Shown here piece after piece: positions 53,911 to 63,782 of a stretch of 64,000 nucleotides of DNA. Both the position numbers and the translations under genes were made by a program. The notes under the pieces are model-generated. The model had not been told where the DNA came from. It was given only the letters and a program-made list of their open reading frames with translations, and made no database searches. Source of the stretch: Sagittula marina (GTDB lineage Bacteria > Pseudomonadota > Alphaproteobacteria > Rhodobacterales > Rhodobacteraceae); NCBI RefSeq assembly GCF_014196795.1, contig NZ_JACIEJ010000014.1:1-64000 (forward strand), read 5' to 3'. The stretch's first letter is position 1, and the number at the start of each line of letters is the position of its first letter.

Positions 53911-54937
53911 CTGGTATGGATTGATGGGCGACAACGACGATTCGTCTAATGCGGCGCGTAGCGCGCTAATAGATGTAAACGGCCACGACGATGGCCAACT
54001 GACAGAGCAAGGCGGCTTCTTGAGCCGAATCTTCGGGCGTTCGCCGCGCGAAGACGAAGATGAGGACGGCGAGCTCATGTCACGAAGCGAAGCAGGTGCA
54101 CCTGTGCAGACTCATGGCATGGTGAACCTCCGCCGGATGCGGGTTGAGGATGTGTCCATCCCCAAGGCAGACATCGTCGCGGTTCCTGATACAATCACGA
54201 AGGACGATCTGGTGCAGGTTTTCCGCGAAAGCGGCATGACCCGGTTGCCTGTCTATGAAAACACGCTCGACACACCCGTGGGCATGGCTCACCTGAAGGA
54301 TTTTGCCTTGGCCTATGGCTTCAACGGCGAGAGCGATGATTTCAACCTTCGCGAAATGCTACGGCCTTTGTTGTATGTGCCGCCGTCCATGCCGATCGGC
54401 GTTCTGCTGACGAAAATGCAGACGGAGCGTAGGCATATGGCGCTGGTGATCGACGAATACGGTGGCACTGATGGCTTGGTGACGATTGAGGATCTGATTG
54501 AGCAAGTCATCGGCGAGATCGAGGACGAGCACGACACCGACGATGATCAGACATGGGTGAAGGAACGTCCCGGCTGCTGGCTGGCGCTGGCCAAGACCCC
54601 GTTGGAGGAATTCGAGGCCGAGCTGGGCTTTGATCTGACCCAGCACGAGGATATCGACGAGGAAGAGATCGACACGCTGGGCGGTCTTATTTTCATGCTG
54701 GCGGGCCGTGTGCCTGCGCGCGGAGAGATGGTGCGCCATCCTGCCGGTGTCGAACTGGAGGTGGTGGACGCCGATCCTCGTCGGATCAAGCGGCTACGCG
54801 TCCGCCTGCCGGGGACCACACGCGCTGCCGCGCGCGCTGGGGCGGAGGCCTCTCAAACCCCTGTTCCGCAAGAGCCGCAACCCTCCGCACAGCTGACAGA
54901 GCCGCAGTCGAGCGGCAGCCCCGCAGGTCGCGACTAA
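53891..54937 (+). CDS. CorC/HlyC-type CBS-domain protein
   Basis: A 348-residue cytoplasmic protein of the CorC family. A pair of CBS domains (about 75-195, SIPKADIVAVPDTITKDDLV and MALVIDEYGGTDGLVTIEDLIEQVIGEI) is followed by a transporter-associated domain (about 215-300, with DIDEEEIDTLGGLIFMLAGRVPARGE). The start at 53891 is chosen for the strong AGGGAG five bases upstream; ATG at 53924 is closer to the family's usual N terminus. It sits between ybeY and lnt and may act in cation homeostasis or membrane protein quality. Confidence 0.9.
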   Translation: MGHMARDWYGLMGDNDDSSNAARSALIDVNGHDDGQLTEQGGFLSRIFGRSPREDEDEDGELMSRSEAGAPVQTHGMVNLRRMRVEDVSIPKADIVAVPDTITKDDLVQVFRESGMTRLPVYENTLDTPVGMAHLKDFALAYGFNGESDDFNLREMLRPLLYVPPSMPIGVLLTKMQTERRHMALVIDEYGGTDGLVTIEDLIEQVIGEIEDEHDTDDDQTWVKERPGCWLALAKTPLEEFEAELGFDLTQHEDIDEEEIDTLGGLIFMLAGRVPARGEMVRHPAGVELEVVDADPRRIKRLRVRLPGTTRAAARAGAEASQTPVPQEPQPSAQLTEPQSSGSPAGRD

Positions 54938-54941
54938 CCCT

Positions 54942-56498
54942 ATGCCAGAGCCGCGCCTCTTTGCGCTGCCGCGCTGGGCGCGCTTGCCCTTGGCGCTCGG
55001 CGCAGGCGTTGCCATGGGCAGCGCCGCCGCCCCTTGGGACATGTGGTATCTCGCTTTCGTCGGGCTGGTCGGGGCGTTCTGGCTGTTTCAGGTCGCGCCC
55101 CGCGGCGTTCAGGCGGCGGGCACCGGCTGGATGGTAGGTCTTGGATATTTCGGCTTTTCCATGGGCTGGATCGTCGAGCCCTTTATGGTCGACGCAGCAG
55201 AGACAGGCTGGATGGCGCCCTTTGGTCTTTTCGGCTTGGCAGGTGGACTGGCGCTGTTCTGGGCGCTGGCGTTCTGGGGGGCAGCGCAGGTTCCGCGCCG
55301 TGGAGTAGCGGCATTGGTGTTGGCATGGACCGCTGCGGAATTGGCGCGCGGCTATGTTCTGACAGGCTTCCCGTGGGGGCTCGTGGGCTACATGTGGCTT
55401 CCCGTGTCGCCCGTTCAGTGGGTGTCGGTCGTCGGTCCATATGGCTTGACATTCTTCACCTTCAGCGCTGCGGCGCTGCTGGGGGTTGCCATTCCGTGCC
55501 GGGTCATCGGAGCGCCGCGCGCTTTGCCAGCGATCCTTGGGGCGACTGTGCTGCTGGTGCTTTTTGGGGGCGGTGCAGCGCTGACACCACCTCTGCAGGA
55601 TTTGGATGGGCGGCCCATCGTGCGGCTGCTCCAACCGAACGCACCGCAGCATCTGAAATGGCGGCGCGACATGGTGCCGGTGTATTACCAGCGCCAGATG
55701 GATTTCACAGCTGCGCGTCCAGAAGGCGCACCCGCGCCCGATCTTATCGTCTGGCCGGAAACCGCATTGCCCATGCTGTTGCATCAGGCGGGAGATGCGC
55801 TTGGCACGCTGAGCCAATTGGCGGGCGACGCGCAAGTGGTTGTGGGCCTTCAGCGTGAGGACGAGGGGCGCTGGTACAATACGCTTGCGCTGATGGGGCC
55901 GGGTGGGCAACTCAAACACGTTTACGACAAGCATCACTTGGTGCCGTTCGGAGAGTACATGCCTGCCAAGGCGCTGTTTTCCCGCCTCAATATCGCCGGT
56001 TTGGCAGCGCGGGCCGAAGGCGGATACACATCCGGCAGTGGCCCGGAACTGTTGGACCTTGGCGCCTTGGGGCGAGCCTTGCCATTGATCTGCTACGAGG
56101 CGGTCTTCCCCCAAGATGTGCGAGACGCACCTGCGCGGCCCGAGATGTTGCTGCAAATTACCAATGATGCGTGGTTCGGGGATTACTCCGGCCCCTACCA
56201 GCACCTTGCACAGGCGCGCATCCGTGCCATTGAGCAGGGGCTGCCAATGCTCCGTGCCGCCAACACCGGCGTATCAGCGGTGATCGACGGGGCCGGACGC
56301 ATTCTAGAGGAACTTCCCTTAAATGAGGCGGGGTATCTCGATGCGCGGTTGCCTCCACCTATGCGAGTGACGGCATACAGCAGGCACGGTGATTTGCCCG
56401 TTCTTGTAATGCTTTTCCTCCTCACCGGTCTTCTTCTGCGTGCGTTGCGACGAGAGCGAGCGGAGAAATCCGTTGACCGAGACAGTTCCCGAGCGTAG
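54942..56498 (+). CDS. lnt: Apolipoprotein N-acyltransferase
   Basis: A 518-residue inner-membrane enzyme that adds the third acyl chain to lipoproteins. About six transmembrane segments precede the periplasmic nitrilase-like domain. The catalytic triad is Glu273 in VWPETALP, Lys330 in YDKHHLVPFGEY and Cys384 in LPLICYEAVFP. A final helix (PVLVMLFLLTGLLLRAL) ends the protein. It follows corC after four bases. It serves the many lipoproteins of this window. Confidence 0.95.
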   Translation: MPEPRLFALPRWARLPLALGAGVAMGSAAAPWDMWYLAFVGLVGAFWLFQVAPRGVQAAGTGWMVGLGYFGFSMGWIVEPFMVDAAETGWMAPFGLFGLAGGLALFWALAFWGAAQVPRRGVAALVLAWTAAELARGYVLTGFPWGLVGYMWLPVSPVQWVSVVGPYGLTFFTFSAAALLGVAIPCRVIGAPRALPAILGATVLLVLFGGGAALTPPLQDLDGRPIVRLLQPNAPQHLKWRRDMVPVYYQRQMDFTAARPEGAPAPDLIVWPETALPMLLHQAGDALGTLSQLAGDAQVVVGLQREDEGRWYNTLALMGPGGQLKHVYDKHHLVPFGEYMPAKALFSRLNIAGLAARAEGGYTSGSGPELLDLGALGRALPLICYEAVFPQDVRDAPARPEMLLQITNDAWFGDYSGPYQHLAQARIRAIEQGLPMLRAANTGVSAVIDGAGRILEELPLNEAGYLDARLPPPMRVTAYSRHGDLPVLVMLFLLTGLLLRALRRERAEKSVDRDSSRA

Positions 56499-56533
56499 GC
56501 CAATCGAAGGCCGGTTCCCGGTCCAACAATCTC

Positions 56534-56577
56534 CGTCACAACGGCTTCCTGGCGTGACGGTAAACACCAATGGAGCA
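56534..56577 (+). promoter_or_regulatory. SAM/SAH-type riboswitch before metK
   Basis: A 6-bp stem CGTCAC (56534-56539) and GTGACG (56554-56559) encloses AACGGCTTCCTGGC. A pseudoknot can form between GGCTTCC in the loop and GGAGC (56572-56576), which is also the ribosome site of metK. Loop wording and layout match the SAM/SAH riboswitch known from Rhodobacterales. Ligand binding would close the pseudoknot, hide the ribosome site and reduce metK translation. Confidence 0.9.
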
Positions 56578-56582
56578 CCCCC

Positions 56583-57761
56583 ATGTCCCGACAGAACTAC
56601 GTTTTCACCTCCGAGTCCGTCTCGGAAGGGCATCCTGACAAGGTGTGTGACCGCATTTCCGATGCTGTGCTCGACGCCTTGCTGGCTGAGGATCCGCTGG
56701 CGCGTGTCGCCTGCGAAACCTTTGCCACCACGAACCGCGTGGTCATCGGCGGCGAGGTCGGCCTGACGGATCAGGCAAAACTGGCCGAATACATGGGCAA
56801 GATCGACGAGATCGCTCGTGCCTGCATCAAGGACATCGGCTACGAGCAGGAGAAGTTTCACCACGCGACGGTGGAAGTCACCAACCTGTTGCACGAACAG
56901 TCTGCGCATATCGCGCAGGGTGTCACGGGCGAGCAGGGTGACGAAGGCGCTGGGGATCAGGGCATCATGTTCGGCTACGCCACGAACGAAACCGACGCCA
57001 TGATGCCCGCACCGATCCAGTTCAGCCATGCGATCCTGAAGCGCCTGGCGGAGGTGCGCAAGAACGGGACGGAACCGACACTTGGTCCCGATGCGAAATC
57101 TCAGCTGACCGTGCAATACAATGGGGGGAAGCCCGTGGGCGTGACCTCCATCGTTTTGTCGACGCAGCATCTGGACGAGAGCATGACAAGCGCCGATGTG
57201 CGTGCTGTTGTCGAGCCTTACATCCTCGAAGTTCTGCCAGAGGGCTGGGTGAACGCGGACACGATCTGGCATGTGAATCCCACGGGCAAATTCGTCATCG
57301 GCGGACCTGACGGGGACGCGGGTCTGACCGGTCGCAAGATCATCGTTGATACCTACGGTGGCGCAGCCCCGCACGGCGGCGGTGCATTTTCCGGCAAGGA
57401 TCCGACCAAAGTGGACCGCTCAGCAGCCTATGTTTCGCGCTACCTTGCCAAGAACATCGTCGCGGCTGGCATGGCAGAGCGCGCAACGGTACAGCTGTCC
57501 TACGCAATCGGCGTGGCCAAGCCCTTGTCGATCTACGTCGACACCCACGGCACGGGCGAGGTGGACGCCGCCGCGATCGAGAGGGCGATCCCCAAAGTCA
57601 TCGACCTTACGCCGCGCGGCATTCGTACGCATCTTGACATGAATAAGCCAATCTACGCACGCACGGCGGCCTACGGCCATTTTGGGCGCGCGCCGGAAGC
57701 AGACGGCGGGTTCTCTTGGGAGCGTACCGATCTGGCAGAGGCGCTCAAGAAGGCGATCTGA
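56583..57761 (+). CDS. metK: S-adenosylmethionine synthase
   Basis: A 392-residue enzyme making SAM from ATP and methionine. Signature stretches are present: [21 protein letters not shown] (about 5-25), [18 protein letters not shown] and [24 protein letters not shown]. The flexible loop and dimer contacts appear complete. It begins six bases after the riboswitch and is presumably SAM-feedback regulated. Terminator downstream. Confidence 0.97.
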   Translation: MSRQNYVFTSESVSEGHPDKVCDRISDAVLDALLAEDPLARVACETFATTNRVVIGGEVGLTDQAKLAEYMGKIDEIARACIKDIGYEQEKFHHATVEVTNLLHEQSAHIAQGVTGEQGDEGAGDQGIMFGYATNETDAMMPAPIQFSHAILKRLAEVRKNGTEPTLGPDAKSQLTVQYNGGKPVGVTSIVLSTQHLDESMTSADVRAVVEPYILEVLPEGWVNADTIWHVNPTGKFVIGGPDGDAGLTGRKIIVDTYGGAAPHGGGAFSGKDPTKVDRSAAYVSRYLAKNIVAAGMAERATVQLSYAIGVAKPLSIYVDTHGTGEVDAAAIERAIPKVIDLTPRGIRTHLDMNKPIYARTAAYGHFGRAPEADGGFSWERTDLAEALKKAI

Positions 57762-57782
57762 CTCTTTTGAAAACCCAAAAGC

Positions 57783-57820
57783 GAAGGGCGCTCCGGGACA
57801 GGGGCGCCTTTTCTTTGTGG
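57783..57820 (+). terminator. Intrinsic terminator of metK
   Basis: AAGGGCGCTCC and GGGGCGCCTT pair with one bulged G, then TTTCTTTG. It lies 34 bases after the metK stop. Confidence 0.7.
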
Positions 57821-57869
57821 GGGTGGCGCTAGCTTAGTGGATCAAGGACAGACGCAAGGGAGATGCACC

Positions 57870-58625
57870 ATGATCCGCCGTTTTACGACACCGACGCTCG
57901 CCGCCATCCTGCTGAGCGCAGGCACAGCGCAGGCAGAGATCTTTGCCGATTACCATCAGTACACCGTAGGCGACAAAACCTTTGAGGGGTACGTGGCCAC
58001 CAACACCGTGATTGAGCCGAAGGGGACGGTGTTGATCGTCCATGATTGGGACGGCATGACGGAGTACGAGGAGCGGCGCGCTGAAATGCTGGCGGAGTTG
58101 GGCTACACGGCCTTCGCCATTGATGTCTATGGAGCAGACGAAGATCCGCAAAGCACTGAGGAAAACCGGGCGCTGTCCGGCGCGCTTTACGAGGATCGGG
58201 AGACGTTCCGCGAAAGGCTGATGGGCTCCATCGCAGAGGCCGGGAATATTCCCGGTGCGACCGGTGGCATGGTCATGACCGGCTACTGTTTTGGCGGCGC
58301 GGCGGTTTTGGAAGCTGCGCGCGCTGGCGCGGACCTTGACGGTTTTGTCAGTTTCCACGGCGGGTTGGGCACCCCGGAAGGGCAGGATTACAGCCAGACC
58401 TCCGCCCCGGTAATGCTGTTCCACGGCTCTGCTGACCCTGTGTCGGGCATGGGTGAGCTGGCCGCGCTGCTTGACCAGTTGCAGGCGGCTGGGGTCGCGC
58501 ATGGGGCAGAAGTTTTTGGCGGGGCGCGGCACAGCTTTACCGTATTTGGGTCAAACGACTATGATCTGGACGCCGACCAGGGGGCTTGGCAGGGTTTGCA
58601 CGTGTTTTTGCAAGCGAACCTTTGA
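57870..58625 (+). CDS. Dienelactone hydrolase family protein, exported
   Basis: 251 residues with a signal peptide (MIRRFTTPTLAAILLSAGTAQA). The dienelactone hydrolase fold has the nucleophile Cys in GYCFGGAAV, with the Asp in HGSADPVSG and His in GGARHSFTVFG near the C terminus. Most dienelactone hydrolases are cytoplasmic, so export suggests an ester or lactone substrate from outside the cell. AAGGGAG precedes the ATG. It stands between metK and trmB and is likely its own unit. Confidence 0.88.
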   Translation: MIRRFTTPTLAAILLSAGTAQAEIFADYHQYTVGDKTFEGYVATNTVIEPKGTVLIVHDWDGMTEYEERRAEMLAELGYTAFAIDVYGADEDPQSTEENRALSGALYEDRETFRERLMGSIAEAGNIPGATGGMVMTGYCFGGAAVLEAARAGADLDGFVSFHGGLGTPEGQDYSQTSAPVMLFHGSADPVSGMGELAALLDQLQAAGVAHGAEVFGGARHSFTVFGSNDYDLDADQGAWQGLHVFLQANL

Positions 58626-58926
58626 TTGGATCTTTGTTTTCCTCGGCCTGTTTCGGCCGGGGACAATCTTGGCAGCCGATTGGAAGACCAATCCGCTGAA
58701 TTTTGCCGGCGGCGCTTCCGGGATGTGACCGGTCGATACAGCCGCTGGCGTGTCTAAACAGGCTTAGGCCTGACCTCGTGATCTTTGCGTATCAAATCAC
58801 TCCAGCGATCGAACGTATCCTCGCCGCAGGCGGTAGGGGCGACAGCAATGGGGAGGTCTCCCCGAACGCACCTGATCGCACCCTGAGGGATTGCCCCGAA
58901 AAGCCTTGCGCGCTAAAGCCGCGCCC
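58626..58926. other. Intergenic region between the hydrolase and trmB
   Basis: About 300 bases. A hairpin (CCTCGGCC at 58641-58648 with GGCCGGGG at 58655-58662) is the only visible structure. The T-run precedes the stem, so it is not a typical terminator for the upstream gene. Confidence 0.4.
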
Positions 58927-59640
58927 ATGACCACGTCGAACAAGCACCCCGATGCCCCCTGGCGCAATTTTTATGGCCGGATCAGAGGCAAGACCATGAA
59001 AGCCTCGCAGGAGACTTACCTGCAGGAGGACCTTGATGCGCTATCGCCGGGCGCGGTGGACTGGGACGTGAATCCGGACCGGTTTCCGCTGGACATTGAT
59101 GCGCTGACCGAGGGCAAACCGCTGTGGCTGGAAATAGGCTTTGGCGGCGGGGAGCACCTTGTACATCAGGCCGTGACGTACCCCGGAGCCCATATCATCG
59201 GCTGCGAGCCCTATATGAATGGTGTCGCCATGCTGCTGGGCAAGATCCGGCAGTCAGAAGCCACGAACCTGAATGTACACCCGGGCGATGTGCGCAATCT
59301 CTTCGACGTGCTGTCCACTGCCTGCGTTGACAAAGCGTTTCTGCTGTATCCTGACCCGTGGCCAAAGAAGCGCCACCATCGTCGACGGTTTGTAACGCAA
59401 GAACATCTTGAGCCGCTGGCGCGGGTGCTGAAACCCGGTGCCGAGTTCCGGGTTGCCACCGATATACCTGACTACGTCCGTCAAACGCTGATCGAGGTGC
59501 CAAAGGCAGGTTTCGAGTGGCGCGCCGAATGTCCTGAGGACTGGCGGAACCCTTGGTCCGACTGGATATCGACGCGCTACGAGCAGAAGGCGCTTCGCGA
59601 AGACCGCACTCCGCATTATCTGACCTTCCGTCGTCTCTGA
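58927..59640 (+). CDS. trmB: tRNA (guanine-N7)-methyltransferase
   Basis: A 237-residue SAM-dependent enzyme that methylates G46 in tRNA variable loops. The SAM-binding motif LEIGFGGGEHL (about 66-76) and the catalytic-region LLYPDPWPKKRHHRRRFV (about 138-155) are intact, with DDW-like PEDWRNPWSDWISTRYE near the end. The ATG at 58927 has no strong ribosome site but gives the usual N terminus. It often neighbours metK in this group. Confidence 0.95.
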   Translation: MTTSNKHPDAPWRNFYGRIRGKTMKASQETYLQEDLDALSPGAVDWDVNPDRFPLDIDALTEGKPLWLEIGFGGGEHLVHQAVTYPGAHIIGCEPYMNGVAMLLGKIRQSEATNLNVHPGDVRNLFDVLSTACVDKAFLLYPDPWPKKRHHRRRFVTQEHLEPLARVLKPGAEFRVATDIPDYVRQTLIEVPKAGFEWRAECPEDWRNPWSDWISTRYEQKALREDRTPHYLTFRRL

Positions 59641-59760
59641 GCCATACGCGGCACCCGTCGCCATTCCGGAATGGTTCGCAGCAGCACCGCATGACTGACA
59701 GGCGGGGGCTGTTGCGTTTTGTCAGGTGACGGCGCAACCGCAGGCCAATCGCCCAAAGGC

Positions 59761-59982
59761 TCATGGGCAGTAGAAAAACTGGATCATCAGCGCGGGCAGA
59801 TTAAATTGTCCCATCAGCGATGCCATGACGGCGCCAGCCGCGAGGACGTTCAGCAGGTAGTAGCGCTGCGCATCTGAGCTGTGCCATCCAAGCGACAGCA
59901 GCGTGTAATTAGAGACATATATCAATGCACCGATGAGCCGGATGGCCGTATAAACATCGGTCGTCTGAAGGGCGTCGAGCAT
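59761..59982 (-). CDS. Small multi-pass membrane protein (CBU_0592-like), possibly truncated
   Basis: 73 residues with three hydrophobic segments (AIRLIGALIYVSNYTLLSLG, LLNVLAAGAVMASLMGQF, LPALMIQFFY). It resembles small integral proteins of the CBU_0592 type. It ends abruptly at FFYCP; the adjacent frame continues MSLWAIGLRLRRHL, which looks like the missing tail and implies a one-base loss near 59764. Function unknown. It is divergent from aroA. Confidence 0.6.
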   Translation of the reverse strand: MLDALQTTDVYTAIRLIGALIYVSNYTLLSLGWHSSDAQRYYLLNVLAAGAVMASLMGQFNLPALMIQFFYCP

Positions 59983-60180
59983 AAGCCTCCCCTTGTACGA
60001 ACGGTTGAAAGTGAAATTGAAAATCGGACGTTAGAAATTTGCCCGGTTGGATGATGATGCCTTCGCGTGCAGCGCAGCTTCATATCTGACGTAACTCAGG
60101 AATTCTGGACGGCCTTAGGAGGCATGGACGCCAGCCCATGCGCGCGCTATCAGGCAGAAATGCTTTGACAGGAGGCCCGC

Positions 60181-61524
60181 ATGTCCGCCCATGGTGACCC
60201 GATTCCGATGACCTCTCACCGCGCTGGTCCGCTGAACGGCGAGGCACATGTGCCCGGCGACAAGTCGATTTCGCACCGGTCGCTGATCCTTGGCGCGATG
60301 ACGATCGGCGAAACCAAGGTGACTGGCCTTCTCGAAGGTCAAGATGTGCTCGACACCGCCAAGGCGATGCAGGCCTTTGGCGCGCAGATCGAAAAAACGG
60401 GCGACACGTGGCATGTGCATGGCGTGGGTGTCGGCGGCTTCCTTGAGCCGGAGAACGTGATCGACTGCGGCAACTCCGGTACCGGTGTGCGGTTGATAAT
60501 GGGTGCGATGGCGACGTCTCCGATCACGGCAACGTTTACCGGCGACGCTTCGCTGAACAAGCGTCCCATGGCACGCGTCACCGATCCGCTGGCGTTGTTC
60601 GGGGCTGTGGCGCATGGCCGCTCCGGCGGGCGTCTGCCCATGACCATCGTGGGGGCGCGTGATCCGTTGCCTGTTACATATACGACCCCGGTGCCGTCAG
60701 CGCAGGTGAAATCCGCTGTGCTTCTGGCCGGGCTGAACGCACCGGGTGAAACCGTGGTGATCGAACGCGAAGCCACCCGCGACCATTCCGAGCGTATGCT
60801 GGCGGGCTTTGGCGCGACGATCACCAGCGAGGACAGCCCCGAAGGCCGGGTCATCACGTTGCAGGGCCGCCCTGAGTTCACGCCGCAAACGATCATTGTG
60901 CCTCGTGACCCGTCTTCGGCAGCTTTCCCGGTCTGCGCGGCGCTGATTGTCGAAGGGTCAGACGTTCTGGTTCCAAACATCGGCCTGAATCCGACACGTG
61001 CCGGGCTGTTCTTTACACTGCAGGACATGGGCGCCGACCTGACCTTTGAAAATATGCGCGAGGAGGGGGGCGAACCTGTCGCTGACCTGCGGGCAAAGTT
61101 TTCTCCTGATCTCAAGGGGATCGAAGTCCCCGCAGAACGCGCGGCCAGCATGATCGACGAATATCCGATCCTGTCGGTGGTCGCGGCCTTCGCCGAAGGC
61201 AAAACCCACATGCCAGGCGTGAAAGAGCTGCGCGTCAAGGAATCCGACCGCATTGATGCCATGGCGCGCGGCCTGCGCGGCGCAGGCCTGCAGGTGGACG
61301 AGGGCGAAGATTGGTGGACGGTGCACGGCCTTGGCCATGGGAATGTTCCGGGTGGCTACACTGCACAGACTTTTCTTGACCATCGCATCGCCATGGCATT
61401 TCTGATCCTTGGCATGAGTTCGAATAAGCCAATGTCGGTGGATGACGGCCAGCCCATCGCCACGTCCTTCCCGATTTTCGAAGGGCTGATGGGCGATCTC
61501 GGTGCACGCATCGAAAGAACATGA
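60181..61524 (+). CDS. aroA: 3-phosphoshikimate 1-carboxyvinyltransferase (EPSP synthase), class II
   Basis: A 447-residue enzyme of the shikimate pathway. The N-terminal [10 protein letters not shown] (about 25-34) and C-terminal [11 protein letters not shown] match all EPSP synthases, and RDHSERML (about 201-208) is the mark of class II enzymes, the family of the CP4 enzyme. At the glyphosate-contact position the sequence is GNSGTG, whereas CP4 has GNAATG, so a Gly stands where CP4 has its Ala. A ribosome site AGGAGG lies 5-6 bases upstream. It overlaps the next gene as ATGA. Confidence 0.95.
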   Translation: MSAHGDPIPMTSHRAGPLNGEAHVPGDKSISHRSLILGAMTIGETKVTGLLEGQDVLDTAKAMQAFGAQIEKTGDTWHVHGVGVGGFLEPENVIDCGNSGTGVRLIMGAMATSPITATFTGDASLNKRPMARVTDPLALFGAVAHGRSGGRLPMTIVGARDPLPVTYTTPVPSAQVKSAVLLAGLNAPGETVVIEREATRDHSERMLAGFGATITSEDSPEGRVITLQGRPEFTPQTIIVPRDPSSAAFPVCAALIVEGSDVLVPNIGLNPTRAGLFFTLQDMGADLTFENMREEGGEPVADLRAKFSPDLKGIEVPAERAASMIDEYPILSVVAAFAEGKTHMPGVKELRVKESDRIDAMARGLRGAGLQVDEGEDWWTVHGLGHGNVPGGYTAQTFLDHRIAMAFLILGMSSNKPMSVDDGQPIATSFPIFEGLMGDLGARIERT

Positions 61525-62033
61525 TCCTGCGCCGCAAACCCCGCCTCTGCGCCGGATTGGTCGCTTTGGCAGTGTTTGCGGCGATGTCTGTCCTGTTGCA
61601 TTGCAAGATCGCGACGCTGACAGACGTGCATTTCCTCCCGCAGGTGTCGTGGGGCTACGACGAAGCTGCGCTGACCCAATTTGGCAGGGTACTGAGTGAA
61701 GCCGGACGAGGCGGCCTTTACCGGAACATTTTGCGACTTGATCTGGTGTTCATGGGGTTGTGGGGGTTTTGGGTTGTGCGTGGGTTCCCCGCGCAGCGCA
61801 CGCTTGGGTTAGCCGTTGCGGGGGCGGTCCTGGCCTTCGATCTGGCCGAGAACGTGCTCCTGCAAGAGGCGCTGGATTGGGCCATGGGCCGCAGCTTGCC
61901 GTCCGACATGGCGGCTTACCCGCAGCTTCTCGGCGGTGTGTCAATTTCTGTGATCACTCAAATCAAAATCGTGCTGTACACGTTGGTGACGGGTGCATTG
62001 CTCGTGAGGGATTTTCGCCAATGGCGACGCTGA
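61521..62033 (+). CDS. Four-helix integral membrane protein, unknown function
   Basis: 170 residues with four predicted transmembrane helices ([71 protein letters not shown]). The ATG overlaps the aroA stop, so translation is coupled. The second and third helices hold Asp and Glu residues. Family not recognised; it may be specific to this group of bacteria. Confidence 0.65.
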   Translation: MILRRKPRLCAGLVALAVFAAMSVLLHCKIATLTDVHFLPQVSWGYDEAALTQFGRVLSEAGRGGLYRNILRLDLVFMGLWGFWVVRGFPAQRTLGLAVAGAVLAFDLAENVLLQEALDWAMGRSLPSDMAAYPQLLGGVSISVITQIKIVLYTLVTGALLVRDFRQWRR

Positions 62034-62088
62034 GACTTCCCCTTTCGCACAGGCATTGCTAATCAGCACACCCGAGACGGAGGACGAC

Positions 62089-62700
62089 ATGAGCTTTGCA
62101 GTTGCTATTGACGGACCAGCAGCGAGCGGCAAGGGCACCATCGCCCGCGCTGTAGCGGCGCACTTCGGCTTTCTCCATCTGGACACGGGACTGCTGTACC
62201 GTGCTGTCGGGCGGCAGATGCTCGATGGCGTCGCAGCACTGAAAGCGGCCGAGATGTTGACACCTGACCGTCTGGATGATCCGTCTTTGCGGCATGCCGA
62301 CGTTGCGCAAGCCGCGTCAAAGGCTGCGGCAATTCCTGAGGTGCGCGCGGCGTTGGTGGATTTTCAACGTGCCTTCGCACGTCGCGATGGCGGTGCCGTT
62401 CTGGACGGGCGCGATATTGGCACCGTGATTTGTCCCGACGCCGAGGCAAAGCTTTTTGTGATTGCAGCGCCGGAAATTCGGGCCCACCGCCGCTGCGCAG
62501 AGCTGCGCGCCAGCGGGTTCGATGTGACCGAGGCTGAGGTGCTGGACGATTTGCGGGCCCGCGACGAACGGGACATGAATCGCGCCGATGCGCCGTTAAA
62601 GCCCGCGGAGGATGCGCTTATGCTCGACACGACCGAAATGAGCATTAACGATGCGGTCGCGAAAGCGGTGGCCGTCATCGAAAAATTGCGCGGCGCCTGA
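62089..62700 (+). CDS. cmk: Cytidylate kinase
   Basis: A 203-residue kinase that phosphorylates CMP and dCMP. The P-loop [11 protein letters not shown] (about 9-19) and the CMP-binding region [13 protein letters not shown] (about 31-43) are followed by [18 protein letters not shown] (about 111-128). The start at 62089 follows CGGAGG. It forms an aroA-membrane protein-cmk row. In many relatives the ribosomal gene rpsA follows; here a convergent LacI regulator does. Confidence 0.95.
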   Translation: MSFAVAIDGPAASGKGTIARAVAAHFGFLHLDTGLLYRAVGRQMLDGVAALKAAEMLTPDRLDDPSLRHADVAQAASKAAAIPEVRAALVDFQRAFARRDGGAVLDGRDIGTVICPDAEAKLFVIAAPEIRAHRRCAELRASGFDVTEAEVLDDLRARDERDMNRADAPLKPAEDALMLDTTEMSINDAVAKAVAVIEKLRGA

Positions 62701-62756
62701 CGCGTCTTTGCTTCGAAAATACCTCCAGGTCCGGGGCAGGGCCCCAGCAGCGGCGT

Positions 62757-63782
62757 TCAGCGCCGCCGCAGCGTATCGCCAAGCGTCAACTTGGGCGTCA
62801 ATTCCACCACCTTTTCCAATTCGGCGTTCGGATTTTCGACCCGTGCCGCAATGATCTCAGCCGCTTTGGTGCCGATCTCGGTGCGGCAAGCATCCATGGT
62901 GGCCAATTGTTTGGGCAGGCCGTCCAACAGTTCAACGCCGTTAAAGCCCGCGAGCCCTACCTGGCCTGGCACATCGATCCCGGCATCAAGACAGTGCAAA
63001 AGGCCACCTGCGGCGATCATGTCGTTTGAATAATATAGAAAATCCAGCTCAGGATCGCGTTCCAGCATCGCCTTCGTTATCTCTCGACCTTTTGCCAAGG
63101 CAGATCCGCCGGAATAGAATTCGTGTTCGGCAATCTCGACGCCATCCTTTGCAAGCGCTTCGGTGAAGCCTTCGAACCGCTTTCTCGCGCGGTGGTCCAG
63201 TGGCATCTTCGTGCCCATGAAGCCGATTCTCTGATAGCCTTGTTTGAGGATCGCCCGCGCCATTTCGCGTCCAGCGCGACGGTGCGATATGCCGACAGCA
63301 CTGTCGATGGGCGTACCGTCGGTGTCCATGATTTCCACCACTGGAATACCGCTGGCCTTGAGCATGGCGCGCGAGGCATCCGTATGCTCCAACCCGGCAA
63401 CGATCACGCCAGACGGCCGCCACGATAGCATCTCGTAAAGGACACGTTCTTCCTTCTCCGGCAGATAGTCCGTTACGCCGACCACTGGCTGCAACTCCGT
63501 CTCTTCCAAAACGCGCGAGATGCCAGACATGACTTCGGGGAATACCATGTTGCGCAGCGAGGGGATGATCACGGCCACCAGGTTAACCCGTTGAGACGCA
63601 AGTGCTCCGGCGATCTTGTTTGGCACGTAACCAAGCGCCTTTGCGGCCTCCAAGACCTTCTCGCGTGTGGCTTGGCTGACATCTCCACGGTTGCGCAGCA
63701 CACGGCTGACGGTCATCTCTGAAACGCCCGAAGCCTCGGATACGTCGCGCAGGGTGAGCGGGCGGTGATCGTCTGATGTCAC
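62757..63782 (-). CDS. LacI-family transcriptional regulator (GntR-like)
   Basis: A 341-residue repressor. The N-terminal LacI helix-turn-helix (TLRDVSEASGVSEMTVSRVLRN) and the hinge LGYVPNKIAGALAS are typical. The C-terminal periplasmic-binding-type domain (VAVIIPSLRNMVF onward to GFNGVELLDGLP) binds a sugar-type effector. The sequence resembles the gluconate-repressor branch. I chose GTG at 63782, with AAAGGACG about eight bases upstream; ATG at 63848 is an alternative that adds a basic 22-residue tail. Its target genes lie outside the window. Confidence 0.88.
   Translation of the reverse strand: MTSDDHRPLTLRDVSEASGVSEMTVSRVLRNRGDVSQATREKVLEAAKALGYVPNKIAGALASQRVNLVAVIIPSLRNMVFPEVMSGISRVLEETELQPVVGVTDYLPEKEERVLYEMLSWRPSGVIVAGLEHTDASRAMLKASGIPVVEIMDTDGTPIDSAVGISHRRAGREMARAILKQGYQRIGFMGTKMPLDHRARKRFEGFTEALAKDGVEIAEHEFYSGGSALAKGREITKAMLERDPELDFLYYSNDMIAAGGLLHCLDAGIDVPGQVGLAGFNGVELLDGLPKQLATMDACRTEIGTKAAEIIAARVENPNAELEKVVELTPKLTLGDTLRRR

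Noticed and set aside
54786-56204. A 472-codon open frame antisense to lnt
   Set aside because: Composition-driven shadow of lnt; the plus-strand gene has its full catalytic triad.
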